Below, piece by piece: positions 24,813-33,236 of a DNA stretch of 37,989 bases. Each line of letters opens with the position of its first letter. The stretch's first letter is position 1. The stretch spans positions 1-37,989 of the forward strand of contig CANQCI010000018.1 in assembly GCA_947589675.1 (NCBI GenBank), read 5' to 3'. The stretch is from an uncultured Bacilli bacterium (lineage in GTDB: Bacteria; Bacillota_I; Bacilli_A; RF39; UBA660). The notes under the pieces were generated by a model that had not been told where the DNA came from, searched no databases, and saw only the letters and a list, made by a program, of their open reading frames with translations. The position numbers and the translations under genes were made by a program.

Positions 24813-25754
24813 TTAACCTTTATATTCTCCTCCATTAATATGCATAACTTGCCCAGTTACATAGGATGAATCACTAGAAGCTAAATAAACAAACAATGGA
24901 GCTATTTCATAGGTTTGCCCTCCTCTTCCCATTGGACTATCGGCTCCCAAAGTCGGAATTTTGGCTTTTTCCCAACAAGCGGGTTGAAGTGCTGTCCAAA
25001 AAAATCCTGGAGCAACCGCATTAACCCGAATTTTTTTGGGTGCCAAATTAGTCGCTAAACTCCTTGTAAATCCGACAATAGCTCCTTTGCTTGTAACATA
25101 ATCAATTAACTCTGGTTCGCCATAAAAAGTGGTAATCGAGGAAACATTGATAATCGAAGCATTTTCTTTTAAATATTTTAAAGCATACTTAGTCATATAA
25201 AAACAAGAATAAATATTACTTTTTAAAGTATAATCAAATTGTTCATCAGTTATATCCCTTAAACTTTTTTGTTGAAATTGAACACCCGCATTATTTACTA
25301 AAATATCAATCTTCCCATAATATTTAATAACTTCTTCAATTACTTTTTCACAATTTAAAGAACATTTTAAATCAGTCGAAATTAATAAAACCTCGCCGCC
25401 TATATTTTCAATTAATTTTTTAGTTTCAAAAGCATCTTTATGTTCATCATAATAAACAATGGCAAGACGAGCCCCTTCTTTGGCGTAAAGTAAACTCACC
25501 GCTCGGCCGATACCTGAATCTCCTCCCGTAACTATTGCAACCTTGCCTTTTAATTTTCCAGACGGACAATAATTTGGATTTTCAAAAATAGGTCGGGGCT
25601 CCATAACATATTCATCACCTGGTTGTTTATCTTGCGACTGGGGTGGAAACTCTATCTTATACCTTTTACATTTATAACCATATCCCTCATCATCAATATA
25701 CTTTAAACCATAATCATCAATTCCTTTCTGTTTCAAAGGAAACTTATCTTTCAT
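24813..25754 (-). CDS. Short-chain dehydrogenase/reductase (YhxC/YghA-type)
   Basis: A 313-aa NAD(P)-dependent oxidoreductase. The N-terminal 65 residues are the extension seen in the stress-related YhxC/YghA group (FPPQSQDKQPG, EPRPIFENP). The Rossmann motif is TGGDSGIG (76-83), NNAG is at 154-157, and the catalytic set is Ser205/206, Tyr219 and Lys223. In this group the family is linked to general stress or aldehyde reduction; the substrate is unknown. The start at ATG 25754 has GAGGTG 6 nt upstream. It lies next to the Clp-like gene but with a 48-nt gap holding the latter's promoter. Confidence 0.92.
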   Translation of the reverse strand: MKDKFPLKQKGIDDYGLKYIDDEGYGYKCKRYKIEFPPQSQDKQPGDEYVMEPRPIFENPNYCPSGKLKGKVAIVTGGDSGIGRAVSLLYAKEGARLAIVYYDEHKDAFETKKLIENIGGEVLLISTDLKCSLNCEKVIEEVIKYYGKIDILVNNAGVQFQQKSLRDITDEQFDYTLKSNIYSCFYMTKYALKYLKENASIINVSSITTFYGEPELIDYVTSKGAIVGFTRSLATNLAPKKIRVNAVAPGFFWTALQPACWEKAKIPTLGADSPMGRGGQTYEIAPLFVYLASSDSSYVTGQVMHINGGEYKG

Positions 25755-25816
25755 ATCTAACACCTCGTTTATAACCTATGTAATTTTAGGCAAAAGTTAT
25801 AGATATTTAGCCCAAG

Positions 25817-25849
25817 AAAAAAGAATCATCTTACAATTAAGATAACTCT
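25817..25849 (-). terminator. Intrinsic terminator of the 66-aa gene
   Basis: On the minus strand AGAGTTATCTTA pairs with TAAGATGATTCT (two G-U pairs, 4-nt loop), followed by a T tract. Confidence 0.75.
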
Positions 25850-25880
25850 TTGTCTTTTGATTTTATCCCTTTTTTGGCTT

Positions 25881-26081
25881 TTAATGTTTTAAATTAATTT
25901 CTTTATTCTTAACCAAATCTTGATTTACTTGCGAAGCTAATAAATCATAATCCCTAATTCTTCTTGCTGATGATGATAAATTATATCCAAAAGGATTTAA
26001 ATATTCCATCTTATATCTTTCTAAACGATTTTTATTATCAATATCATAACCTTTATAGTAATAGTCGGTATTTCTTGCCAT
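25881..26081 (-). CDS. Small basic protein, weakly SASP-like
   Basis: A 66-aa protein with Tyr- and Arg/Lys-rich composition. It starts MARN and has the block RYKMEYLNPFGYNLSSSARR, followed by a helix with SQVNQDLVKNKE. By eye this loosely resembles alpha/beta-type small acid-soluble spore proteins (MARN start; MEIAREFGVNL-like helix; a second helix), but the Gly-rich ARANG/GGEMT motif is missing, so the relation is tentative. GGTGAG precedes the ATG, with a TATAAA-like box further upstream, and a strong terminator follows. The well-formed signals support a real gene. Confidence 0.6.
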   Translation of the reverse strand: MARNTDYYYKGYDIDNKNRLERYKMEYLNPFGYNLSSSARRIRDYDLLASQVNQDLVKNKEINLKH

Positions 26082-26123
26082 AATCTCACCATTTATATTA
26101 TGGCTAACTTTTAAATTTCTATA

Positions 26124-27308
26124 CTATAAAATATCTTGATAATTATTTTCTTCTTCGACTCCAACCTTAATTACTTCATGTCCTTTGATTGCTTCATAAA
26201 TATATTCTTCATAAGGAATTAATTTTTCATATTCGAGAGTCTTATCTAGGCGAGGATTAATCACCGGATGCGGAGGAACAAAGATTGTACAACAATCTTC
26301 ATATGGTAAAATACTAATATCATAAGTTCCTATTTTTCTAGCTATTTCCATAATTTCCGTTTTATCAAAACAAGCTAAAGGTCTTATAACCGGAAGTTTA
26401 ATAGCTTCATTGATAACTTTCATACTAGCTAAAGTTTGACTAGCTACTTGCCCAATTGATTCCCCATTAAAAATAGCAAGTGCTTTTTCTCGACTAGCAA
26501 TAATAGCACTAATTCGGTACATCATGCGCCGCATGATCGTAATTAAATAATCCCTGGGCATATTTTTTAAAATTTCTTCTTGAATTTTGGTAAAATTAAT
26601 GACATGTAACTTAACGGTATTATTATAAACAGCTAATTTTTTAGCTAAACTAATAACTTTATTTTTGGCTTGATCACTAGTATGCGGAGGACTTTCAAAA
26701 TAAATAGCTTCAATCTTAACGCCTCTTTTAATGGCCATATAACCCGCAACAGGCGAATCAATTCCCCCACTTAGCATTAACATGCCCTTACCAAGGGTTC
26801 CCACAGGATACCCGCCTAAACCTTTAATAGCATCAAAATAATATAAAACTTCTTTTTTTCTAATTTCAATATTAACGTTAAATTCTGGCTCATTTAACTG
26901 AACTTTTAGATTATTACGACTCTTTAAAATAGCGGTTGCCACGATTTTATTAATTTCCATACTCGTGATTGGATAAGTTTTATCACTTCTTTTCGTACTT
27001 ACCCGAAAATTACTAAATTCATAATCCTTTATTAAATATAATACTTGGTCTTTAATCTTGGCAATTTCTCTTTCCTCATCTTTATAACCAATAATTATTT
27101 CATAAATACCAAAGATATTTTTTAATATATCAATAACTTTTTCTAATTTACTTGTTTCAATAAACATTCGTCCAAAATCATAATATATTTGGTAATCTAT
27201 TCCTTTTAAAGCTTCTTCGATATTATTTTTAAGCGTTTTTAAAAAGAAGTTTTTATTCTTCTTTTTTAATGTTAATTCCCCATATTTTATAATTATTATT
27301 TTTTCCAT
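26124..27308 (-). CDS. thiI: tRNA 4-thiouridine synthase ThiI
   Basis: Adenylates and thiolates tRNA U8; also a sulfur carrier for thiamine thiazole in some species. The 394-aa protein has an N-terminal ferredoxin-like domain, a THUMP domain (about 60-165), and the PP-loop SGGIDSP at 180-186. It lacks the C-terminal rhodanese domain, as in Firmicutes ThiI. PYEDCC with Cys339-Cys340 is near the C-terminus. The cysteine desulfurase ends 8 nt upstream, so the pair forms a sulfur relay like B. subtilis nifZ-thiI. RBS AGGGAG. Shared promoter with the two upstream genes. Confidence 0.95.
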   Translation of the reverse strand: MEKIIIIKYGELTLKKKNKNFFLKTLKNNIEEALKGIDYQIYYDFGRMFIETSKLEKVIDILKNIFGIYEIIIGYKDEEREIAKIKDQVLYLIKDYEFSNFRVSTKRSDKTYPITSMEINKIVATAILKSRNNLKVQLNEPEFNVNIEIRKKEVLYYFDAIKGLGGYPVGTLGKGMLMLSGGIDSPVAGYMAIKRGVKIEAIYFESPPHTSDQAKNKVISLAKKLAVYNNTVKLHVINFTKIQEEILKNMPRDYLITIMRRMMYRISAIIASREKALAIFNGESIGQVASQTLASMKVINEAIKLPVIRPLACFDKTEIMEIARKIGTYDISILPYEDCCTIFVPPHPVINPRLDKTLEYEKLIPYEEYIYEAIKGHEVIKVGVEEENNYQDIL

Positions 27309-27316
27309 AAAACTCC

Positions 27317-28447
27317 CTAACTTTTTAAAGTAATTAATTTATTATATTCTTCATCAAAGATGGTTAAAAAACGATTTACTTCATCCGTTGTTGTCATATA
27401 TGATAAACTAATTCTAATGGTATGTCTAGCCCTAGTTACATCATCATATAAAGCCATAACCCCTAAAGAAGTATCTCCACTTGAACAAGCGGTATTTGTA
27501 CTTAAATAAACATCTCGCTTTTCGAGGGCATGAATAAATGTTTCTGGTTCTATTTTTAATAAACTAATATTTAAAATTTGGGGAATAGCATATTTACTAT
27601 CATTTAACACAATATCAGGATAATTACTTAAGGCATTAACTATTTTTTCTTTTAAAAGACTAACAAATCTTTCCCTTTTTTCTAAATCGGTATTAGCTAG
27701 CCGACAAGCTTTGGATAAAGAAGCAATTAAAGGTAAAGGTGGTGTTCCTGGTTTTAAATAATTGCTTTTACCAGAACCATATAAAAGAGGCGTAATTTTT
27801 ACCATACTACTTTTATAAAGAAAACCTATTCCTTTAGGAGCAAATATTTTATGAGCACTCATACTGGCTAAATCGACATCATGAAAATTAACCGGAATTT
27901 TGCCAATGGCTTGGGTCATATCTGAATGAAAAATGGTTCCAAAATTTTCTTTCTTTATAATTTGTCTAATCATTTTTAAAGGTTGTCTAATTCCAAGTTC
28001 ACTATTAACAGCACTAATACTTACTAAAATTGTATCACTACGAACTAAATTTTTTAAATCGTCAAAATCAATTAATCCTTCTTTATCATTATTTACATAA
28101 CTTACTTCAAACCCAATACTTTTTAGATAATCACATATAGCATAAATACTAGGATGTTCTAATTTACTAACAATAATATGTTTACCTTTACGATGATTAG
28201 CTAAAACGGTTCCAATTAAAGCCATATTATTAGCTTCGGTGGCACCACTTGTATATATTATTTCTTGAGGACTAACATCGAAAATACTAGCGATTTGTTT
28301 CGTGGCACTTTCTAGTAAATTAGCACTTTTAACGCCTAAACTATGTAGTGAATTGGCATTGCCAATGTACTCCTTAGTAACCTTAGTATAAGTATCCATA
28401 ACTTCATAAGATACAGGAGTTGTCGCACTATAATCTAAATATATCAT
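27317..28447 (-). CDS. Cysteine desulfurase (NifZ/NifS class V aminotransferase)
   Basis: Removes sulfur from cysteine as persulfide; by context it donates to ThiI. 376 aa. The PLP-binding Lys is in SMSAHKIF (Lys200), the pyridoxal-site His is at HSDMTQA (174), and the persulfide Cys is Cys321 in TNTACSSGD. The length and the short active-site loop match NifZ-type proteins. RBS TAGGAG overlaps the stop of the preceding gene, and ThiI starts 8 nt downstream, so all three are co-transcribed. Confidence 0.92.
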   Translation of the reverse strand: MIYLDYSATTPVSYEVMDTYTKVTKEYIGNANSLHSLGVKSANLLESATKQIASIFDVSPQEIIYTSGATEANNMALIGTVLANHRKGKHIIVSKLEHPSIYAICDYLKSIGFEVSYVNNDKEGLIDFDDLKNLVRSDTILVSISAVNSELGIRQPLKMIRQIIKKENFGTIFHSDMTQAIGKIPVNFHDVDLASMSAHKIFAPKGIGFLYKSSMVKITPLLYGSGKSNYLKPGTPPLPLIASLSKACRLANTDLEKRERFVSLLKEKIVNALSNYPDIVLNDSKYAIPQILNISLLKIEPETFIHALEKRDVYLSTNTACSSGDTSLGVMALYDDVTRARHTIRISLSYMTTTDEVNRFLTIFDEEYNKLITLKS

Positions 28448-28457
28448 TTAATCACTC

Positions 28458-29540
28458 CTAATTATTATAAGCTTTCCGATTTTCCGCCGCGGTAGCTTTA
28501 TAGTTTTGACAACTATCACTGTTTGGTTTTAATAAACAAACTTGGCAAGCTTCGCCTCGACTTACATATTCACTTGATTCACCAACTAAACTAAAGACAT
28601 AAGAAACAAGAGACGGTAAAATAAAGATAAGAACCCCCATTATTACTCTTTTTACAAGCGAAATGATGGCTTTTACTAAACCTTTAGGGTCAATTGTGGT
28701 AATAGATTTAACAAAATCAATAATTCCTAAAATAATTATTACTAACGGAATTAAAATTTTTACTACAATTAGTAAATACCCTATATATTGCCATATAGCT
28801 GAGGTTTGCACACAAAAATTTAAAGAAGCATCTTGATAAATTGGGCTCGTATAACTTGAGCCACTTGACCCAGTAGACGCTCCCGTATTCCCACTTCCCC
28901 CCGAACTACTTTCGGTTGCTCCCGTCCCATAAGCTAGTCGTTTGGTCGATACTAAAAAATTATTTCCTGAGGCAGCATAATAAATTTTCCTTGGACATTC
29001 ACTTGGCAAAGTATCTTTCATTTCAGCACTAAATATTACCAGTTTACCAGTAGTTGTTTCCTTACCTGATAACGACTTATCACTATAATAATTTATTTCA
29101 AATTTCTTATCATCAACATCATAATTACAACTTAAAGCAAGACTTTTAGCTGATGCCATATTATCAACCTTACAACTAGCAGCATCTAAAGTAAAATAAG
29201 CATTTGATAAACTACTATCTAAAGAAACTGTATAAGTCATTTTGTTTTCCGTACTATTAATATTATCAGTTGCATAATAAACCTTACTTATACTAGCATC
29301 ATTACAACTTTTAAAAGTCCCATTTTGATAATAATCACTATATTTTATATTACTATTTTTAAAAGTCATACTATTTTCATAATTACTACTGAAAGTTATA
29401 TTTCCTAAATCATTAACCGTAATTATTAACTCATATCCCCCATCTCGTTTGTAGGTATATGTTGCACTTTTAGCATTTACGATCATTGGTAGACAAAAAG
29501 TTAATATCAATATAAATAATATATATTTAATATTTTTCAT
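28458..29540 (-). CDS. Exported protein with C-terminal TrbC/VirB2-pilin-like hydrophobic pair
   Basis: A 360-aa protein. It has an N-terminal signal peptide (about residues 1-23), a Ser/Thr/Asn/Cys-containing extracytoplasmic domain of about 200 residues, a Gly/Ser linker, and two C-terminal membrane helices with a polar loop (SITTIDPKGLVKAIISLVKRV). The two-helix end resembles TrbC/VirB2-type pilin subunits; the long N-terminal domain does not. The last 30 residues hold two Cys pairs. Start at ATG 29540, 5 nt after GGTGA, with TATAAT about 20 nt upstream. It is first in the operon with the desulfurase and thiI; a functional link is not evident. Confidence 0.75.
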   Translation of the reverse strand: MKNIKYILFILILTFCLPMIVNAKSATYTYKRDGGYELIITVNDLGNITFSSNYENSMTFKNSNIKYSDYYQNGTFKSCNDASISKVYYATDNINSTENKMTYTVSLDSSLSNAYFTLDAASCKVDNMASAKSLALSCNYDVDDKKFEINYYSDKSLSGKETTTGKLVIFSAEMKDTLPSECPRKIYYAASGNNFLVSTKRLAYGTGATESSSGGSGNTGASTGSSGSSYTSPIYQDASLNFCVQTSAIWQYIGYLLIVVKILIPLVIIILGIIDFVKSITTIDPKGLVKAIISLVKRVIMGVLIFILPSLVSYVFSLVGESSEYVSRGEACQVCLLKPNSDSCQNYKATAAENRKAYNN

Positions 29541-29574
29541 AAACTTCACCAACCCATTTAAATTATATCATATT

Positions 29575-29606
29575 TTTAAAAAAAGTAACTTTTTATAAAG
29601 CTACTT
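29575..29606 (-). terminator. Terminator of ezrA
   Basis: On the minus strand AAGTAGCTTT and AAAGTTACTT form a 10-bp stem with one G-U pair and a 4-nt loop, followed by seven T's. The ezrA stop (29601-29603) lies in the stem. Confidence 0.8.
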
Positions 29607-31316
29607 ATATTCGTCTAATAATCTTTTATGTATTCCTGGTTCGACAATATTTATAGCATTGATGGCATTTTCTAAACTATTTTTAAAATTACCTTTATAA
29701 AATAAATTTTCCGCTTTTATTAATCCTAAATCTACTTCCCGATTAACGACCCGATAACGATTGCCATAAACAATAGCCATCTCCGCCATCTTAGCTGTTT
29801 TAATGGTTTCGTTAATATTATTGTAAACCTTTAAAACTAAATCCCGAGCAGTATCAACACGAATATTTAAAGCTTTAATAGAAATTGGTCGACTTTCTAA
29901 TTCTTTTACCATATCATTTATAGCTTCCATAGCTTCCCCCAATTCTACATAATATTTTTTGGGAACTATTGGTAATTTATATGACCGAACCTTTTCCTTA
30001 GTTTTAAATAAAATATTTTTAATTTCTTCTAATTGTTCTCGAGCTCTTTGTTCATCTTCCTTTAGGCTTCCTAAATTTCTTAAAGCAACATTCAATTTTT
30101 CTTCACTTTTAATTAACCGGGAGTTAATTAATTCCATTTCTCGAGCTAACTTGGAGTAAGCTAAAACATGACTTCTTCCCACATCCACAATTTTATCATA
30201 GCTTTCCCTAATTTCTAAAATTTCTTTTTTTATTTCTTCAACTACTGTTAATTCATCATCATTAACATCATAACTATAACGAATATCGCCCATTTTTTTA
30301 TATAATTCATTATTTATTTTTTCTAACTTACTTACCTTTAATAAAATACTTCTTGAAAAATCTTCATATATTCTTTTAGATATTTTTTCTTTATCAAAAT
30401 CATTATATAAAGAATCAAAATAATCATGCATAGTCTTTAATTCAAATAAACTATCTTCTAAATTTAAAACATTAAGTCTTTGAAAAACATCTTGAATTTT
30501 TTTATTAGCTTCTTCAATATTAAAATCAATATTTAAATAATCTAAATTATATCCCTCTTTAATCATTTTATTACTGATATTTTTAATATCCGTAATCTTT
30601 TGGGGAATTAAAGTTTTGCCAAGCGATACTATTGGTCTTGTTTCGTCAATTACCACTTTTAAATTTTTAATTATATCATCAATGGCTTTGACAATCTTCC
30701 CTACTTCGGTATATTGATTTTGTTCCATCATGGTTTCAAAAACGCCAAATAATTTATCAACATTTTCAAATTGTAATTCAATGGGAACTTTAACAATCGC
30801 ATAGTCCGTATCATGTTCTTCATATTCACTTTTAATTGCCCGATACTCAGCTTTTAATTTAGTAATAATTTCCCGATTTTTTTCTTCACTTAAAGTTATT
30901 TCTTTGATTTCATCTAATAAAAAATCAGCCTTAGTTTTTAAACTATTTAATTCAAAATCGGTTTTAATAATTAAATTTTTTAATTCTTTATAATCCCCAT
31001 TTTCAAAAAGCTCATCAATTTCATTTATCGTATCAGTAATCTTGGGCATATCATCATCCCGAATACTCGTAAAGCGTTTTTGCCAGTCCGCATATTTAGC
31101 TTTCATTTCGTCATTATTAACTAAAGCTTCTACTTTATTTAATTCGGATAAGATACTTGCCGAAATTATCATGTTTTTTTCTTTTTCTAATTCACTTATT
31201 TGTCTTTTTAATTTCTTTTTTTCTTGCCGATTAATTAATGTCAAAACCACAATAATAATTATTATTGTGACAATATAATATAAAGCAGCAATTAAAAGAA
31301 AGTTGGCTCTCCCCAT
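29601..31316 (-). CDS. ezrA: Septation ring formation regulator EzrA
   Basis: A 571-aa membrane-anchored spectrin-like protein that restrains FtsZ ring assembly and links it to wall synthesis in Firmicutes. It has one N-terminal membrane helix (about residues 6-26) followed by long heptad-rich coiled coils to the end. The order of helix, repeats and a length near 560-570 match EzrA. The start is the ATG at 31316 after GGGTGG, with a TACAAT box about 15 nt upstream. It forms its own transcription unit. Confidence 0.9.
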   Translation of the reverse strand: MGRANFLLIAALYYIVTIIIIIVVLTLINRQEKKKLKRQISELEKEKNMIISASILSELNKVEALVNNDEMKAKYADWQKRFTSIRDDDMPKITDTINEIDELFENGDYKELKNLIIKTDFELNSLKTKADFLLDEIKEITLSEEKNREIITKLKAEYRAIKSEYEEHDTDYAIVKVPIELQFENVDKLFGVFETMMEQNQYTEVGKIVKAIDDIIKNLKVVIDETRPIVSLGKTLIPQKITDIKNISNKMIKEGYNLDYLNIDFNIEEANKKIQDVFQRLNVLNLEDSLFELKTMHDYFDSLYNDFDKEKISKRIYEDFSRSILLKVSKLEKINNELYKKMGDIRYSYDVNDDELTVVEEIKKEILEIRESYDKIVDVGRSHVLAYSKLAREMELINSRLIKSEEKLNVALRNLGSLKEDEQRAREQLEEIKNILFKTKEKVRSYKLPIVPKKYYVELGEAMEAINDMVKELESRPISIKALNIRVDTARDLVLKVYNNINETIKTAKMAEMAIVYGNRYRVVNREVDLGLIKAENLFYKGNFKNSLENAINAINIVEPGIHKRLLDEYK

Positions 31317-31396
31317 ACATATCCACCCTATTGTATCTTAATAATACCATAATTATTAGCGTTTGAAAACATTTACTATTTTCTTTATGTCAAGCC

Positions 31397-31996
31397 TTAA
31401 CGGTTATTTTTGTTAATTAAAAACATATTAATAAGGTCAAATATGGCAACTATTGTTAAAAATAAGCCAGCAATTTTTGTTAATAAATAACCTTTTTCAA
31501 CGGGGTCAATTATTAATACTAAACCAAAGATTACAATAATAACCCCACTTATAATATTTAGTTTCCATTTTTCATTACCAAATTTTTGGCTAATATAACC
31601 TCCATGAACTTTTAAGGCTCCATTGACAATCAAGAAGACTCCCAAAATTATGGTAAATAACTTCATTATCGATTCGGGAAATATAATGACAATTAAACCT
31701 AAAGCCGCATATAAAATGCCACTTACTAAAGTTAAGAAACTATTTACAACTTGACTTTTAAAATATTTAATAATCGTCGCTAAACCACCAAGTAAAAAAG
31801 CTGAACCTATGATGTAACCAATGATAGCATTAACACCTTCTGGTAAAAAGATTAAGATTATCCCCACTAAAGCCAAAATAACAGAAAAGAATAATGAACT
31901 TCCCTCAACGGCCGGAATAGTTTGCTTGCTCGTTTTAACCTCAGTTTCCTTTACTTCTTCAACATAAATTTCTTTTTTCTTACTTTTCTTTGCCAT
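31397..31996 (-). CDS. HdeD/DUF308 family multi-pass membrane protein
   Basis: A 199-aa protein with a 30-residue Lys/Glu-rich cytoplasmic N-terminus and about six membrane helices in three helix-hairpin repeats (GIILIFLPEGVNAIIGYIIG, GLIVIIFPESIMKLFTIILG, GLVLIIDPVEKG). This threefold pattern is typical of HdeD/DUF308. Role in Firmicutes is unknown; in E. coli HdeD aids acid resistance. GAGGT precedes the ATG and an extended -10 (TGATACAAT) lies about 20 nt upstream. Divergent from rpsD. Confidence 0.88.
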   Translation of the reverse strand: MAKKSKKKEIYVEEVKETEVKTSKQTIPAVEGSSLFFSVILALVGIILIFLPEGVNAIIGYIIGSAFLLGGLATIIKYFKSQVVNSFLTLVSGILYAALGLIVIIFPESIMKLFTIILGVFLIVNGALKVHGGYISQKFGNEKWKLNIISGVIIVIFGLVLIIDPVEKGYLLTKIAGLFLTIVAIFDLINMFLINKNNR

Positions 31997-32054
31997 AATT
32001 TTTTACCTCATCCTTATTGTATCACAAAATACCTATTTAGCCCAGCAAATGTAT

Positions 32055-32084
32055 TTGACAAAGTAAATATTTTTAAGATATAAT
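32055..32084 (+). promoter_or_regulatory. rpsD promoter
   Basis: TTGACA (32055-32060) and TATAAT (32079-32084) with 18 nt between them match the sigma-A consensus exactly. Predicted start of transcription is near 32091, giving a leader of about 150 nt. Confidence 0.85.
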
Positions 32085-32090
32085 AAGCTC

Positions 32091-32242
32091 GCAACTTATT
32101 TAGGCAGGACGTCTTTTTAGAATAATGTGTTTAGACTTAGAATAAAGTACCTAAGACTGCCTTAGCGAAATTATCTAAACTCCCTATTACTAGAAAACGT
32201 TTATAAATATTATTGCAAAAATTTGAGGAAAGGAGGTATATT
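32091..32242 (+). ncRNA. Putative S4 autoregulatory leader of rpsD
   Basis: The 150-nt leader contains GGCAG (32103-32107) that can pair with CTGCC about 50 nt downstream, and inside it GTCT/AGAC and CTTAG/CTAAG stems. The layout is consistent with the S4-binding leader that controls rpsD in Bacillus, in which excess S4 represses its own mRNA. Identity is inferred from position and stems. Confidence 0.5.
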
Positions 32243-32845
32243 ATGGCAAGATATACTGGTCCAGCTTATAAAAAGAGTCGTCGCTATGGTTTTTCTACTT
32301 TAGAAAATGGTAAGGACATAGCTAAAAAGTTTTATGCTCCTGGTCAACATGGTCAAGATCGCCGGAAAAAATTAAGTGAATATGGCATCCAATTACAAGA
32401 AAAACAAAAAGTAAGAACTCTTTATGGTTTAAATGAAAAACAATTTCATAAAACTTTTGACAAAGCAGCTAAAATGAAAGGTATAACTGGGGAAAACTTA
32501 CTTGTTTTACTTGAAAGCCGTCTTGACAATATAGTTTATCGTTTAGGTATGGCAAGAACTAGAAGAAGTGCTAGACAAATTGTTAATCATGGACATATTT
32601 TAGTAAATGGTAAAAAAGTTAATATTCCATCATATACAACTAAACCTGGCGATGTTATTACAGTTAAAGAAACTTCTAAAAATCATCCAGCCATCTTAGA
32701 TGCTTTAGAACAAAACCAAAGTGTTCCAGCTTACCTAGAAATGGATAAGAAAACCTTAACTGGTAAATATGTTAGAATACCAGAACGTAGTGAACTTAAT
32801 GGAGAAATATCTGAACAATTAATTGTTGAATATTACAACCGTTAA
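32243..32845 (+). CDS. rpsD: 30S ribosomal protein S4
   Basis: A 200-aa primary 16S-binding protein of the small subunit. It has the N-terminal MARYTGP...RRYG block, [20 protein letters not shown], and an S4 RNA-binding domain with [37 protein letters not shown]. There is no zinc-binding Cys cluster. The start is the ATG at 32243, after GGAGG. It is transcribed alone, as in B. subtilis, with a strong promoter and a structured leader, and it ends 11 nt before a hairpin terminator. Confidence 0.98.
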   Translation: MARYTGPAYKKSRRYGFSTLENGKDIAKKFYAPGQHGQDRRKKLSEYGIQLQEKQKVRTLYGLNEKQFHKTFDKAAKMKGITGENLLVLLESRLDNIVYRLGMARTRRSARQIVNHGHILVNGKKVNIPSYTTKPGDVITVKETSKNHPAILDALEQNQSVPAYLEMDKKTLTGKYVRIPERSELNGEISEQLIVEYYNR

Positions 32846-32856
32846 CATAAATAAAT

Positions 32857-32905
32857 GGGGCTGTTGGGAAATTAAATAATTAATAATTTCTTAACAGTTT
32901 TTTTT
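32857..32905 (+). terminator. rpsD terminator, repeat copy 2
   Basis: GGGG, then CTGTTGGGAAATTA (32861-32874) pairing with TAATTTCTTAACAG (32884-32897) with two G-U pairs, then eight T's. The sequence is a copy of the one at 38-75 and 33187-33231. Confidence 0.85.
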
Positions 32906-33186
32906 GTGTGATATTTAAAAACCTAGAAAATATAACACTTTCTAGGCATTTTGGGATACAATTATCTCGCTTAAGAAGTTGTATCACATAGGATATTTTA
33001 ACATAAAAAGTTTACTTTTCATAATACTTTCAGAAAAGCGTATTGTAGAATTTGAAAAAACAGATAAATTTTTGTTTTTTTAGAAATTTCTGATGTTGAA
33101 AAAATAATTAAAAATATAATAAATTATTACAGGAAAATACACTATATTTTGCATAAAATTAAAGTTATTATATACCAAATTAAAAT

Positions 33187-33231
33187 AAAAAGGCTATTAA
33201 GAAATTAATCACTTAATTTCCCAACAGCCCC
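33187..33231 (-). terminator. Terminator of the ymfH-like gene, repeat copy 3
   Basis: On the minus strand GGGGCTGTTGGGAAATTAA, a 4-nt loop, then TTAATTTCTTAATAGCC and TTTTTATTTT. It lies 6 nt after the ymfH-like stop and faces copy 2. Confidence 0.8.
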
Positions 33232-33236
33232 ATTTT

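Larger units (their letters stand above)
32853..33235. repeat. 383-bp gene-free segment with 40-bp terminal inverted repeats
   Basis: The segment begins AAATGGGGCTGTTGGGAAAT and ends with the reverse complement; the two ends agree over about 40 bp with a few differences. No CDS was found inside. It contains two further hairpins: CCTAGAAA/TTTCTAGG (32922-32946) and GATACAA/TTGTATC (32955-32985), then about 200 bp of AT-rich sequence. Two readings fit: a MITE or degraded insertion sequence, or simply two oppositely facing copies of a terminator repeat behind rpsD and ymfH. This is the only stretch over 300 bp without a gene. Confidence 0.6.
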
